Counted from the first letter of the stretch, positions 8,406 through 17,149 are shown. The stretch: 56,430 bases of DNA from CAYTSA01 sp964440345 (GCA_964440345.1 CAYTSA010000013.1:1-56430), one strand, 5' to 3'. Notes: a model not told the origin generated them from the sequence alone. Translations and numbers: made by a program.

Positions 8406-9133
8406 TCGAGGTCAAAAATATTCACAAATATTTCTACGTGCCGCACAAGGTTCACGCTCTGAACAACGTCTCCACCATGGTGGAGTCGGGCGAGGTGGTG
8501 GTGGTCATCGGACCCTCCGGGTCGGGCAAGTCTACGCTTCTGCGCTGCTTAAACCGGCTGGAGTACGCCGACGAAGGCCAGATATGGATCGACGGGGTGG
8601 ACATTCTTTCCAGTAAGACCAACATCAACAAAATACGCGCGGACGTGGGCATGGTCTTCCAGCAGTTCAACTTGTTCCCGCACAAAACTGTGCTTCAGAA
8701 CGTGACCCTGGCCCAAACTGTGGTCCGCAAGCGTTCCGGCAAGGAAGCCACGGAGCGCGCAGAAGCACTGTTGGACAAGGTGGGCATAGGCAACAAGGCG
8801 GGCAACTATCCGGACCAGCTCTCTGGCGGGCAGCAGCAGCGGGTGGCTATTGCCCGAGCCCTGGCCATGCATCCCAAAGTGATGCTTTTTGACGAGCCCA
8901 CCAGCGCTCTGGACCCGGAGATGATTGGCGAAGTGCTGGACACCATGAAGATGCTTGCTCGCGACGGCATGACCATGGTCTGCGTGACTCACGAAATGGG
9001 CTTTGCCCGCGAAGTGGCCGACCGGGTGATCTTTATGGACGAAGGCGCCATTGTAGAGGTGGGCACGCCAGAGCACTTCTTTCTGAATCCTGAGCACGAG
9101 CGCACCAAGTTGTTTCTGGGGCAGATACTGTAA
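8402..9133 (+). CDS. Amino-acid ABC transporter ATP-binding protein
   Basis: GlnQ/HisP-type ATPase, 243 residues, energising the preceding permease. Walker A is GPSGSGKST, Q-loop FQQFNLFPHKTV, signature LSGGQQQRVAIARAL, Walker B MLFDEPTSALDPE and switch His VTHEM; all are intact. The start is taken as the GTG at 8402, which overlaps the permease stop (GTGA) and gives the normal family N-terminus VIEVKNIHKYF. The frame is open further upstream but that part overlaps the permease gene. Confidence 0.93.
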   Translation: MIEVKNIHKYFYVPHKVHALNNVSTMVESGEVVVVIGPSGSGKSTLLRCLNRLEYADEGQIWIDGVDILSSKTNINKIRADVGMVFQQFNLFPHKTVLQNVTLAQTVVRKRSGKEATERAEALLDKVGIGNKAGNYPDQLSGGQQQRVAIARALAMHPKVMLFDEPTSALDPEMIGEVLDTMKMLARDGMTMVCVTHEMGFAREVADRVIFMDEGAIVEVGTPEHFFLNPEHERTKLFLGQIL

Positions 9134-9230
9134 CCACCAATTCTGTACGCAGGCAGGTCCATTATTCTTGCGTTGTTCAGCGCATGGTTTGTCATGGCTG
9201 CTTGCCAAGCGTAGATCGTACGCCAACGTG

Positions 9231-9337
9231 TTAGAGCATTTTAACATTGAATATGTTGAGATGCTCGTATGCACTTTCCTGAAACAATTGTACTTTGTTT
9301 CAGAAGCGAGCCTTGTCTCAACGCGAACATGCGCTAA
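9231..9337 (+). repeat. MITE-like palindromic element, copy A (107 bp)
   Basis: Imperfect inverted repeat beginning TTAGAGCAT and ending ATGCGCTAA, with an internal hairpin (CTGAAACAA / TTGTTTCAG). It lies between two convergent genes, the amino-acid transporter ATPase and the diguanylate cyclase. Copy C at 41243 has exactly the same length in the opposite orientation and is about four-fifths identical by eye. Confidence 0.8.
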
Positions 9338-9376
9338 CTACAAAGCAATTAACAACGACGCCTGACCCCGCGACCT

Positions 9377-10321
9377 TTACGCCTCCCCTACCGCGTCTAT
9401 TGTCACGGTGTTGCGGCCGGCGTCCTTGCTGGCGTACATCAGCTGGTCCGCCCGGTCCACGATTGAGTCCGGCGTGTCGTCCTCTCGTGAAAGGGCTGCG
9501 CCTATGGATACCGTGACGTGCAGGCGTACGCCGTCTTCGTGGTAAAAGGAGTTTTCCACCAATATGCGCAGCCGCTCAGCGAGCGTTTGCAGTTGGGAGC
9601 GGTCCATGTTCGGCGCCAGGACGATGAATTCCTCGCCGCCCCAGCGGCCCACGAAGTCAAAGGACCGGGTGGCTGCGCTGAGCGTGGCGGAGACCATTTT
9701 CAGCACGCGGTCGCCGGCGTCGTGCCCGTAGGTGTCGTTGACAGTTTTGAAATGGTCCAGGTCCAGAAAAAGTACGCCGAATGTCCAGCCGTGGCGGCGC
9801 ATTTCCTCAAACCGGCTCTGCAGCGTTATCTCAGCGTAGCGGCGGTTGCCCACGCCGGTTAGCGGGTCTTTCAAAGACTCGCGCATCAAGTCCTCAATGC
9901 GGTCCAGGGCCGCCACCTTGGCTGTGTTGTCGCTAAAAATTTCCACTGCGCCTATTATGGCCCCTGTGGCGTCCTCTATGGGCGCCACCCGCACGGAAAC
10001 CGGCACGCGGTGGCCTTTCTTGTGGTGTACAAACACGTCGGCCGTGCGGCGTTTGCCGTCTCCCATGCTGGCTGAGAGCGGGCAGCCGGTCAAACACAGC
10101 TGCTGGCCGGAGCTGTCTACATGCATGAGCAAGTTGTCGCTGCAGGAGATTCCCAGCACTTCCTGGGCGGAGTAGCCAGTCATGTATTCGGCGCCTTTGT
10201 TCCAATAGGTGATGACCCGGTTGCGGTCCACGAAGTAGACGCCGTCGTGCATGTTGTCCAAGAGGGTGCGGCAGAAATCTGGACACATTTGGTCTTGAAA
10301 TGTTTGCAGTTCTCTTTGCAT
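9377..10321 (-). CDS. PAS-GGDEF diguanylate cyclase
   Basis: Makes cyclic di-GMP from two GTP. An N-terminal PAS domain (residues about 15-135) with a Cys-rich stretch (SCSDN ... CLTGC) is followed by a GGDEF domain. The active-site motif is GGEEF, the preceding DLDHFKTVNDTYGH block is intact, and an inhibitory I-site RSFD lies five residues before GGEEF, so product feedback is expected. There is no transmembrane segment, so it should be a cytoplasmic sensor; the cysteines might bind metal or sense redox. ATG 10321 is used; a TTG at 10360 with GGGG upstream is an alternative start. Confidence 0.9.
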   Translation of the reverse strand: MQRELQTFQDQMCPDFCRTLLDNMHDGVYFVDRNRVITYWNKGAEYMTGYSAQEVLGISCSDNLLMHVDSSGQQLCLTGCPLSASMGDGKRRTADVFVHHKKGHRVPVSVRVAPIEDATGAIIGAVEIFSDNTAKVAALDRIEDLMRESLKDPLTGVGNRRYAEITLQSRFEEMRRHGWTFGVLFLDLDHFKTVNDTYGHDAGDRVLKMVSATLSAATRSFDFVGRWGGEEFIVLAPNMDRSQLQTLAERLRILVENSFYHEDGVRLHVTVSIGAALSREDDTPDSIVDRADQLMYASKDAGRNTVTIDAVGEA

Positions 10322-10435
10322 TATGAAAGTTTCTATAGACTTTGACGCGGGCGCTGACAAGCCCCAGAACTTGAGCTACCATGGAAAAAATAAATACAGC
10401 GCCGTACTGGCCATTTTAACAAAAGGGGTTTTGCA

Positions 10436-11833
10436 ATGCTAATCATATGGTTGTTGTCTCTGTTCTTGCTTGCCGCGCCGGCTGCGGCGTTTGCCGACTC
10501 TGCCAAGTCCCTCACCGTAACGGTGTACAACGGCGGCCGCGCCCTTGTGAACGAGGTCCGGTCCATGGACCTGCCAGAGGGCCAGGCAAGGGTGGAATTT
10601 CAAGACGTGGCCCAGACCATTGAAGCGCCCAGCCTGCAGGTCAAGTCCCTCACTGCGCCGGATGCATTCAAAGTCATGGATATGAACTACGAGTACGACT
10701 TGGTGAACACGCAGAATCTGCTGAACCGCTATGTGGGCAAAGAGCTGCGGGTGAAATTGACTGGCTACAAGTGCCAGGACTGCATGGTGGTCAAGGACGC
10801 CACACTTCTGGCGAACACTGACCGGCCAATTTTTGAGGTGGATGGCGAAATATACGTGGGGAACTACGAGTCTGTGCTGCTGCCGGAACTTCCCGAAGGC
10901 TTGCGTCCACGGCCCACGCTGGTCTGGCTGGTGGACAACCAGGGGCCGGCTACACAGGACATAGAGGCGTCTTACTTGGCTGGCGGCCTGGACTGGCGGG
11001 CGGATTACGTGCTCAAGGTGGACAAGGACGAAAAAGGGGGCGCTCTGTCCGGCTGGGTGACGCTGTCCAACACGTCCGGTAAAAGCTATGAAGATGCGTC
11101 GTTGAAGCTGGTGGCCGGCGACGTGAATCGAGCCCGGCCGGAAATGAATATGTACAAGCAACGGGCCATGGCTGCAGCGCCCATGATGGAAAGCGCCGAC
11201 GTAGCCGAGGAAGAGTTCTTTGAATATCACCTGTACAACGTGACCCGGCCCGTCACGGTGCTGCAGAATCAGACCAAGCAGATCAGCCTGTTGCAGGCGC
11301 CGTCTATGACTGTGGCCAAAAAGCTGGTAGGCCGTTATGGAGGCTATTCCGGAACCCGCGGGGCCAAGATAAAGCAGCCAGTTAAAGCGTATCTGACCTT
11401 TACCAATGACAAAAAGAACGGGCTGGGCCTGCCTCTGCCCAAGGGAATTGTCCGGGCCTATCAGCAGAGCAATGACGGCTCCACGCTCTTCGTGGGCGAA
11501 GACCGCATAGACCACACAGCCAAGCACGAAGAGGTGAAGCTGCTGATGGGCGAATCCTTTGACGTGAAAGTGGACCGCGTGCAGACGGCTTATGAAAAGC
11601 TGGGCTCCAAGACGGTGAGGTATGGGTGGGAAATATCTGTGCTTAACGCCAAAAACGAACCCCAGACCGTGCACCTGGAAGAATCCATCCCCGGGGACTG
11701 GAAGATAACCGAGGCCAGCATGGACTATACAAAGCTGGACGCGCACACCATTGAATTTGTAGTGACGGCGCCGCCGGCTGGCGAAGAGGGCAAGCGGACC
11801 ACTCTGAGCTACACTGCGGTGGTTGATTACTGA
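10436..11833 (+). CDS. DUF4139 domain-containing secreted protein
   Basis: A 465-residue exported protein with signal peptide (cleavage near AAAFADSAK) and the DUF4139 architecture: an N-terminal beta region beginning LTVTVYNGGRALVNEVR, a central segment LDWRADYVLKV, and the C-terminal domain with NEPQTVHLEESIPGDWKITE. Members are often labelled mucoidy-inhibitor-like, but their role is not established. A CxxC (CQDC, about residue 110) may form a disulfide. The start follows AAAAGGGG. It is divergent from the diguanylate cyclase gene. Confidence 0.8.
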   Translation: MLIIWLLSLFLLAAPAAAFADSAKSLTVTVYNGGRALVNEVRSMDLPEGQARVEFQDVAQTIEAPSLQVKSLTAPDAFKVMDMNYEYDLVNTQNLLNRYVGKELRVKLTGYKCQDCMVVKDATLLANTDRPIFEVDGEIYVGNYESVLLPELPEGLRPRPTLVWLVDNQGPATQDIEASYLAGGLDWRADYVLKVDKDEKGGALSGWVTLSNTSGKSYEDASLKLVAGDVNRARPEMNMYKQRAMAAAPMMESADVAEEEFFEYHLYNVTRPVTVLQNQTKQISLLQAPSMTVAKKLVGRYGGYSGTRGAKIKQPVKAYLTFTNDKKNGLGLPLPKGIVRAYQQSNDGSTLFVGEDRIDHTAKHEEVKLLMGESFDVKVDRVQTAYEKLGSKTVRYGWEISVLNAKNEPQTVHLEESIPGDWKITEASMDYTKLDAHTIEFVVTAPPAGEEGKRTTLSYTAVVDY

Positions 11834-11850
11834 TTTTTCCGCAAGAATTT

Positions 11851-11916
11851 TTCCCCGGTCCTTTGCCGCATGCTGCATCTGCACTGAATGTCTGGCGATT
11901 GGCCGGGGAATTTTTT
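11851..11916 (+). terminator. Possible terminator with long loop
   Basis: TTCCCCGG (11851-11858) pairs with CCGGGGAA (11903-11910) directly before TTTTTT. The loop is 44 bases, with further short internal pairing, so this could be a terminator or the edge of a structured RNA. A second inverted repeat follows (GTTGGAGAA near 11978 with TTCTCCAAC near 12055), itself followed by ATTTTTT. Confidence 0.45.
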
Positions 11917-12085
11917 ATCCGGAAGCATCCTGGCTGGTTCTGGGTCTTTTTGTGATAAACGCTGTAAAATAAGGTTGTTGGAGAACTTGCAGAGCCCAGA
12001 AAATATGCTATGGATAGAGAATGCAGTTTCGCCCGCATTGGAAGGGCGTGGCGTTTTCTCCAACATTTTTTAATTGTCACTTGCC

Positions 12086-12610
12086 ATGTACCAATTTTTG
12101 ATCATACTCGCCCTGTTCGGGCTTGCCGGCGCCAGTGGCGTCCAGGAATACGAGCTTTCCAAGCTGGACGACAAGGCCTCCTCCCTGGGAAGCCGCTTTG
12201 TGCAGTTGGAGTCGCAAATGGCGCACAAGGAAGACCTGGTGGCCGCGCTGTACCGGTATACCCTGGACAACCACAAGAACATCCAGCGGCTTAAGCGCAA
12301 GCGGGTGCTCCAGATCAAGGCCTTTGGCCCGGAAGCCAAGGAGGCGCATGTGCCGTCTGTGCCGCTGCCCTCCAGCGTGGTAGGCGTTTCTCAGGACTTG
12401 TTTGACGTGGGCTGGTCCTTTGGCAAAAAGGTCTACATCAAGCGCCACGGCGTGTTCACAATCGACGTGCTCCTGCCCAAGGAAATGAAGCAGACCCTGC
12501 ACCTGTATACCCCCTCGCGCGAGGCGGCCCGGCGCTTTGGCGGCGACGAGGTGGAAGTCTACCTGCTGGACCTGGAAACGGCGCCCCGCAAGCTGGCCTC
12601 AGTAGAGTAG
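12086..12610 (+). CDS. Unknown protein with N-terminal membrane helix and coiled coil
   Basis: A 174-residue protein I do not recognise. Residues 1-18 form a hydrophobic signal or anchor segment (MYQFLIILALFGLAG). Residues 25-75 are charged and helical and could form a coiled coil. The C-terminal half (about 90-165) is beta-rich, with VGWSFGKKVYIKRHGVFTIDV. A TTG at 12074 is an alternative start four codons upstream. It is preceded by a structured intergenic region and stands alone on this strand. Confidence 0.6.
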   Translation: MYQFLIILALFGLAGASGVQEYELSKLDDKASSLGSRFVQLESQMAHKEDLVAALYRYTLDNHKNIQRLKRKRVLQIKAFGPEAKEAHVPSVPLPSSVVGVSQDLFDVGWSFGKKVYIKRHGVFTIDVLLPKEMKQTLHLYTPSREAARRFGGDEVEVYLLDLETAPRKLASVE

Positions 12611-12661
12611 GCGTTTCGGCTTACGGCCAATCCCCGCCTTTTCAACCTTCATCTGTAATCT

Positions 12662-12946
12662 TCAGTAATCTTTGGAATTGGCATCCCTGCAGCCAGCCTG
12701 GCAATTCTCCACGTCAGTCGGCGAGCTGAATACTTCGCCGCAGCTCCACTCGCATCTATTCTTGGTTTCGTCGCGGCTTTTCCCGTGTTGTATGCGGTAC
12801 TGAAGATAGCCGTCGCAGCCGCGCCGCTTTATGCCCGACAAGCTTGTACAGTGGTTGTCGTACAGGGTGGAGTAAAACGGACCGCCGGCAGACGCTGTTA
12901 ACGGCGCTGCAAGAAGCATCATCAAGAAGAAAAGCAAAGACCGCAT
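12662..12946 (-). CDS. Small secreted Cys-rich protein
   Basis: A 94-residue protein with a strong Shine-Dalgarno (AGGAGG) and a clear signal peptide (MRSLLFFLMMLLAAPLTASA). The mature part of about 74 residues has six cysteines spaced as C-x10-C, then C-x3-C and C-x3-C near the end, which suggests three disulfides in the periplasm or outside the cell. No catalytic motif is visible and I do not recognise the family. It follows the transporter/editing-domain operon on the same strand after about 100 bases. Confidence 0.6.
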   Translation of the reverse strand: MRSLLFFLMMLLAAPLTASAGGPFYSTLYDNHCTSLSGIKRRGCDGYLQYRIQHGKSRDETKNRCEWSCGEVFSSPTDVENCQAGCRDANSKDY

Positions 12947-13046
12947 AAGAAATGACCTCCTGCTGAAGATTTAAGGGAGCGAATACTATACTAATGATGT
13001 TGCCGGGTTTTGGCAAACAGCAGGACGGCGGCGTGCTGTTGCGCGG

Positions 13047-13466
13047 CTAAATATCCTTGAACACCTTGGCCAAGGACTCGCCGGCCACGTGCAGTTTCCA
13101 CTCATTGAAGTGGCCAAAGGGCGTTTCAAAGACAGTATAGCCGGCGTTTTCCAGGCGTTCGCGGGCGTCGTTCATGAACTCGCGGGTAAAATCCGCCGGC
13201 GCCTTGCTCATGGACAGGTGGCCGAATGAATGCAGGACCACGGTTTTGGCGCTGAACTTGCCGGCAAGCCATTTCACGTTTTTGACGCATTTGGTCAGCA
13301 CCTTGGATCGCCGGTCCTGGTCGTGTTCCTCTAGTTGGTAGAAGGCCACGGCGCAGTCCTTCACCTCGCGTTCAGCGTCGTCCGGCGCAGGGTCCGGCGC
13401 TGTGTCCAAGGATTTGCTGTGGACCGAAAACCAGAAGGAAGGGGCGTAGAAGAGCAGTAATTTCAT
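13047..13466 (-). CDS. Stand-alone threonyl-tRNA editing domain
   Basis: A 139-residue protein matching, from start to end, the N-terminal editing domain of archaeal threonyl-tRNA synthetase (tRNA-Thr_ED family), which removes serine mischarged on tRNA-Thr and has the D-aminoacyl-tRNA deacylase fold. Family features seen: MKLLLFYAPSFWF as the first strand, FGHLS with its conserved His, and the closing PFGHFNEWKLHVAGESLAK, equivalent to the archaeal PFGYYKAFKI segment. Bacterial ThrRS uses an unrelated N2 editing domain, so a free archaeal-type domain is notable. It starts three bases after the nucleoside-transporter ATPase gene, so it is probably the last gene of that operon. Confidence 0.75.
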   Translation of the reverse strand: MKLLLFYAPSFWFSVHSKSLDTAPDPAPDDAEREVKDCAVAFYQLEEHDQDRRSKVLTKCVKNVKWLAGKFSAKTVVLHSFGHLSMSKAPADFTREFMNDARERLENAGYTVFETPFGHFNEWKLHVAGESLAKVFKDI

Positions 13467-13469
13467 AAC

Positions 13470-15086
13470 TTAAGACTCAACAGGTTGTGCCTCGGCGCCT
13501 TCCTCGCCTGGGCGGATTCCGGCCATGAGCAGGTTGATGTCGTCCACGCGCTTGGCGTCCCGAGCGTCGACGATGTCCATTATCTTGCCGCGGAACATGA
13601 CTGCCACGCGGTCGGCCAATTGCAGGGCTTCGTTCAGGTCGCCGGTGATGAGCAGCACGCCGGCCTGTTCCCGGGCTTCCAGCAGCCGCAGCCAGACCTC
13701 TTCTGTGGCGGCCACGTCCAGCCCCTGGCTGGGCTGCTCAGCCACGATAATGCGCGGCTCGCGGAAGAACTCCCGGGCCAGGACGAGTTTTTGCAAGTTG
13801 CCGCCAGAGAGCCGCCAGGCCTCTGTGGAGCTGTTTGGGGTGCGCACGTTGAAGGATTTGATAAGGTCTTCAGTGACGCTGCGGGCCTTTTCCCGCTGTA
13901 GCATCATATGCCTGGAGAATCCGTGCCGCGTGGTCAGCAGCACGTTCTCGACCATGTCCAGATTGCCCAGGGTGGCCAGCCCTTGCCGGTCTTCGGGGAT
14001 GTAGCCCAGGCCGCCGCGCCAGGAATCCTTGCCAGAGCCGGCAAAGGCGCCTGCTTGGCCGGAGAAGAACTCCTTCCAGGGCGCGCCGAGTATCTTCACT
14101 TGGCCCGACGTTGGCGCGCGCATGCCGGTGACCACTTCCACCAGGGGTTTTTGTCCATTTCCGGCAACGCCGGCCACCGCCAGTATCTCACCTTTGCGCA
14201 CGTCCAGGCTCACATCCTCCAGGCCTGGCGTGTACAGGTTGCGGATTTCCAACACCCGCTCTTCCTGGTACACGCCGTGGGCCTCCAAGGTGAGCATCAC
14301 CTCCCGGCCCACCATGCGGTTGGCCAATTCGGCCTTGGATGGCGATTCCTCCGGCCCAAATTCGTCCACTATGCGGCCCTGGCGCAGAATGGCGATGACG
14401 TCGGCTACTGCCAGAACTTCGGCCAGCTTGTGGCTGATGAAGACGATGGCCTTGCCGGCGTCGGCCATGTTCCAGAGAGCCTCGAAGAGCTGAAAGGTCT
14501 CCCGCGGGGTAAGCACAGCCGTGGGCTCGTCCAGAATGAGCACCCGGCTTTGCCGCTTGAGCAGGCGAAGGATCTCCACTCTCTGCTTTTCGCCCATGGA
14601 GAGATCAGAAATTTTGGCCCGCGGGTCGATGTCCAAGCCGTAGCGGCGGGCCAGTTCCTCCACTTCTTCCTCCAGCAGGCGGGGTTTGACAAAAAAGCTT
14701 CCCTCCTGGCCCAGCATCACGTTCTGGGCCACGGTCATGGTGTTCACCAGCATGAAGTGCTGGTAGACCATGCCTATGCTGGCGTTCAGGGCGTCCTTGG
14801 GCGAATGGAAGACCATGGGCTTGCCGTCCACCAAAATGCGGCCACGGCCGTTAGCGTCCGGTTGCAGCTTTCCAGCCAGTATGGACATAAGGGTGGACTT
14901 GCCGGCGCCGTTTTCGCCCAGCAGGGCCTTGATGCGGCTGGGCCGGATGTCCAGGGTGATGTCTTTGTTGGCCTTGACGCCGCCGTATGTTTTGGAGATG
15001 TGTTCCAACCGCACGATGGGCTCGGCGTCGGGAACCTTGCGGCGCTTGGCTATTGATGCAGCGTACTTGGCGGTCATGGCGGTCAT
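13470..15086 (-). CDS. Nucleoside/purine ABC transporter ATP-binding protein (double ATPase)
   Basis: A 538-residue fusion of two ABC domains, as in BmpA-linked nucleoside importers and ribose RbsA. The first half has Walker A GENGAGKST, signature LSMGEKQRVEILRLL and Walker B LILDEPTAVLTP. The second half keeps RLSGGNLQKLVLAREF but its Walker A region (VAGVAGNGQKPLVEVV) is degenerate, the normal asymmetry of this family. The GGAGGA site lies in the end of the upstream permease gene. It is co-transcribed with the two permeases. Confidence 0.9.
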   Translation of the reverse strand: MTAMTAKYAASIAKRRKVPDAEPIVRLEHISKTYGGVKANKDITLDIRPSRIKALLGENGAGKSTLMSILAGKLQPDANGRGRILVDGKPMVFHSPKDALNASIGMVYQHFMLVNTMTVAQNVMLGQEGSFFVKPRLLEEEVEELARRYGLDIDPRAKISDLSMGEKQRVEILRLLKRQSRVLILDEPTAVLTPRETFQLFEALWNMADAGKAIVFISHKLAEVLAVADVIAILRQGRIVDEFGPEESPSKAELANRMVGREVMLTLEAHGVYQEERVLEIRNLYTPGLEDVSLDVRKGEILAVAGVAGNGQKPLVEVVTGMRAPTSGQVKILGAPWKEFFSGQAGAFAGSGKDSWRGGLGYIPEDRQGLATLGNLDMVENVLLTTRHGFSRHMMLQREKARSVTEDLIKSFNVRTPNSSTEAWRLSGGNLQKLVLAREFFREPRIIVAEQPSQGLDVAATEEVWLRLLEAREQAGVLLITGDLNEALQLADRVAVMFRGKIMDIVDARDAKRVDDINLLMAGIRPGEEGAEAQPVES

Positions 15087-15092
15087 GATCGG

Positions 15093-16013
15093 CTATTCCT
15101 CCGGCTCGATGTTCACGGCCAACGAGGCAGGCCCCTGGACCCCTTTGCCGCGAATGGAGGACCACAACAGCACGATAACAGTGAGCGCGTAAGGCAGCAT
15201 GAGCAGCAGGGAGGAGGGCAGGTTGGCGCCCATGGCCTGCAGCCGCAGCTGAAAGGCCATGACACCGCCGAACAGATAGGCCCCCAGCACCGCCCGGCCT
15301 GGCCGCCAGAAGGCGAAGATGACCAGGGCCACGGCTATCCAGCCCCGGCCGGCAGTCATGTCGTTGGTCCACAGGTGCGTGTAAGCCAGAGAAAGATAAG
15401 CGCCGCCCAAGCCGGCAAAGAATCCTCCCACGATCACCCCCAGCCAGCGCAGCAGCACCGGGTCCCGGCCCACGGCCGCGGCTGCGGCCGGGTGCTCCCC
15501 GGCCGCCTGAAGCGCCCAGCCCGTGCTGGTTCTGTGTAGGAAAAACCAGGCGGCTGGAGGCAGCAGCAGCGAAAGATAAACCAGCGCGTCTTGCTGGAAA
15601 AGGATGGGACCAAGCACAGGAAGGGCGGACAGCCCGGGCAAGTGCAGCGGGTCGAAGCCCGGGGCGGTCTTGCCCACAAAGGGCGAGCCCAGGTAGTTTG
15701 CCAGACCTGTGCCGGCTATGGTCAAGGCCAGACCAGAAACCACTTGGTTGCCTTGGAAAATTAAGCACACCGCGCCATGCACCGCCGCCAGCAGCGCCGC
15801 AAAGAGCCCGGCGCCCAGAAAAGCCAGCCAGGGTTGCCCGGTGAGGTCAGCCAGGGCGAAGCCGGCCAGTGCGCCCACGAGCATCATGCCCTCTACGCCC
15901 AGGTTCAGCACCCCGGATTTTTCGGTGATGATTTCTCCCACCGTGGCGTACAGGATGGGCGTTCCGGACTGCACAGCGGCCGCCAGAATGGGGATGATCA
16001 GCTCAGCAGCCAT
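15093..16013 (-). CDS. Nucleoside/purine ABC transporter permease 2
   Basis: A 306-residue integral membrane protein of the branched-chain/ribose-type permease family, the NupQ-like partner in BmpA systems. The start has PILYATVGEIITEKSGVLNL, a very typical motif of this subfamily (TP..aalGe...eraGvlNlg..G), followed by GVEGMMLVGAL. It starts with ATG at 16013, overlapping the stop of the other permease by one base, so the two are translationally coupled. Confidence 0.9.
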   Translation of the reverse strand: MAAELIIPILAAAVQSGTPILYATVGEIITEKSGVLNLGVEGMMLVGALAGFALADLTGQPWLAFLGAGLFAALLAAVHGAVCLIFQGNQVVSGLALTIAGTGLANYLGSPFVGKTAPGFDPLHLPGLSALPVLGPILFQQDALVYLSLLLPPAAWFFLHRTSTGWALQAAGEHPAAAAAVGRDPVLLRWLGVIVGGFFAGLGGAYLSLAYTHLWTNDMTAGRGWIAVALVIFAFWRPGRAVLGAYLFGGVMAFQLRLQAMGANLPSSLLLMLPYALTVIVLLWSSIRGKGVQGPASLAVNIEPEE

Positions 16014-17083
16014 CAGTTTTTTCCCCTCGGGGCCTTGCAGGGCTTGTAGTGTTCAAAAAATTGCCCAGCCAGCACAGAGAGGAGCAGCAAGCCTTCCAGG
16101 ATGCGGCCAAAGGAGGCCGGAACCATGAGCTCCAACTGCAGGTTTTCCACGCCAACCCGCAGGCCGGCCAGGAGAAATGAAAAAAGCGCGATACGCACGA
16201 TCTTCAGCCGGGCCAGCCAGGCCACCACAATGGCGGTGTAGCCGTAGCCAGCCATGATGGAGGGCTGCAGCCGGTTTAGCGTGGCGGACGCTTCCAACCC
16301 GCCGGCCCACCCCGCCAGGCCGCCGCATAAGCCCATGACCAACAGCACCAGAAATCCATAAGGCATACGCGCATAAAGGGCCACCCGGGGCGATTCCCCG
16401 CCCGCCAGCAGCTCGTAGCCCAGCCGGGTGTGTTTGAGAAACCAAGCCATCCCGGCCCCGGCCGCCATACAAAGCAGCACGCCCCAGTGGATACGCGATC
16501 CGGCTATGGTTCCCACTATGCCCGCCTCGGAAAACTCTGGCGTCATGGGAAAGCCGAAGCTGACCGGGTCCTTCCATGGCCCATAGACAAGCCAGTCCAG
16601 GAACAGGACGCCAATGTAATTGAGCATCAGCGTGGTGATGATTTCATTTACGGACCAGCGCAGCCGCAGCCAGGCTGGCAACAGCGCCCACAAACAGCCA
16701 GCCATGGCCGCGCACACGGCCATGCACGGCAGCAGGGCCCAGGCCGGCCAGCCCGGAAAGGTCAGCGCAGCCCAGGAGGCGCCCACAGCGCCCAGGGCAA
16801 ACTGGCCCTCGGCCCCGATGTTCCAGATTTTCATTCGAAAGCAGACAGCCACGCCAAGCGAGCAGAGAAATATGGGGATGGACTTGAGGAGCGAATCCTC
16901 AAGAGAATAGCCGTGGGCAAAGGCCCCCTCCCACAGCAGATAGACGCCGCGGAAGGCGGGTTTGCCCTGCAGGGCGAGCAACAGCCCGCTGACAGCCAGG
17001 GTAAAAGCAAGGGCGCCCAGAAATATGAGCAGCGAGCCCCAGCCAAGAGGTTCCCGGCGTTTGACGGCTTTGAATCCGAACAT
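16013..17083 (-). CDS. Nucleoside/purine ABC transporter permease 1
   Basis: A 356-residue membrane permease, NupP-like. It includes SLGVAVCFRMKIWNIGAEGQFALGA, the signature IWNIGAEGQ segment of BmpA-linked permeases, and NEIITTLMLNYI. ATG 17083 (MFGFKAVKRREP) is chosen as start; the open frame extends to a TTG at 17125, but that codon sits in the loop of the upstream terminator. A terminator hairpin separates it from the binding-protein gene. Confidence 0.88.
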   Translation of the reverse strand: MFGFKAVKRREPLGWGSLLIFLGALAFTLAVSGLLLALQGKPAFRGVYLLWEGAFAHGYSLEDSLLKSIPIFLCSLGVAVCFRMKIWNIGAEGQFALGAVGASWAALTFPGWPAWALLPCMAVCAAMAGCLWALLPAWLRLRWSVNEIITTLMLNYIGVLFLDWLVYGPWKDPVSFGFPMTPEFSEAGIVGTIAGSRIHWGVLLCMAAGAGMAWFLKHTRLGYELLAGGESPRVALYARMPYGFLVLLVMGLCGGLAGWAGGLEASATLNRLQPSIMAGYGYTAIVVAWLARLKIVRIALFSFLLAGLRVGVENLQLELMVPASFGRILEGLLLLSVLAGQFFEHYKPCKAPRGKN

Positions 17084-17103
17084 GCCTCGTATTCGCCTTT
17101 GCC

Positions 17104-17138
17104 AAAAAACCGCGGCCGGCTCCAAGAGCCGGCCGCGG
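17104..17138 (-). terminator. Strong Rho-independent terminator inside the transporter operon
   Basis: On the minus strand a perfect 13-bp GC stem (17126-17138 with 17110-17122), a three-base loop, then TTTTTT. It follows the binding-protein stop codon by about 10 bases and precedes the permease gene. Partial read-through would give abundant binding protein and less permease and ATPase. Confidence 0.88.
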
Positions 17139-17149
17139 GCAGTGTTCAG

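Noticed and set aside
10439..11884. Long (481-codon) open frame antisense to the DUF4139 gene
   Set aside because: It mirrors the high-GC codon pattern of the real gene, has no ribosome site and no domain similarity.
16053..16577. Additional frames antisense or shifted within the permease genes
   Set aside because: They are shadows of GC-rich membrane-protein genes.
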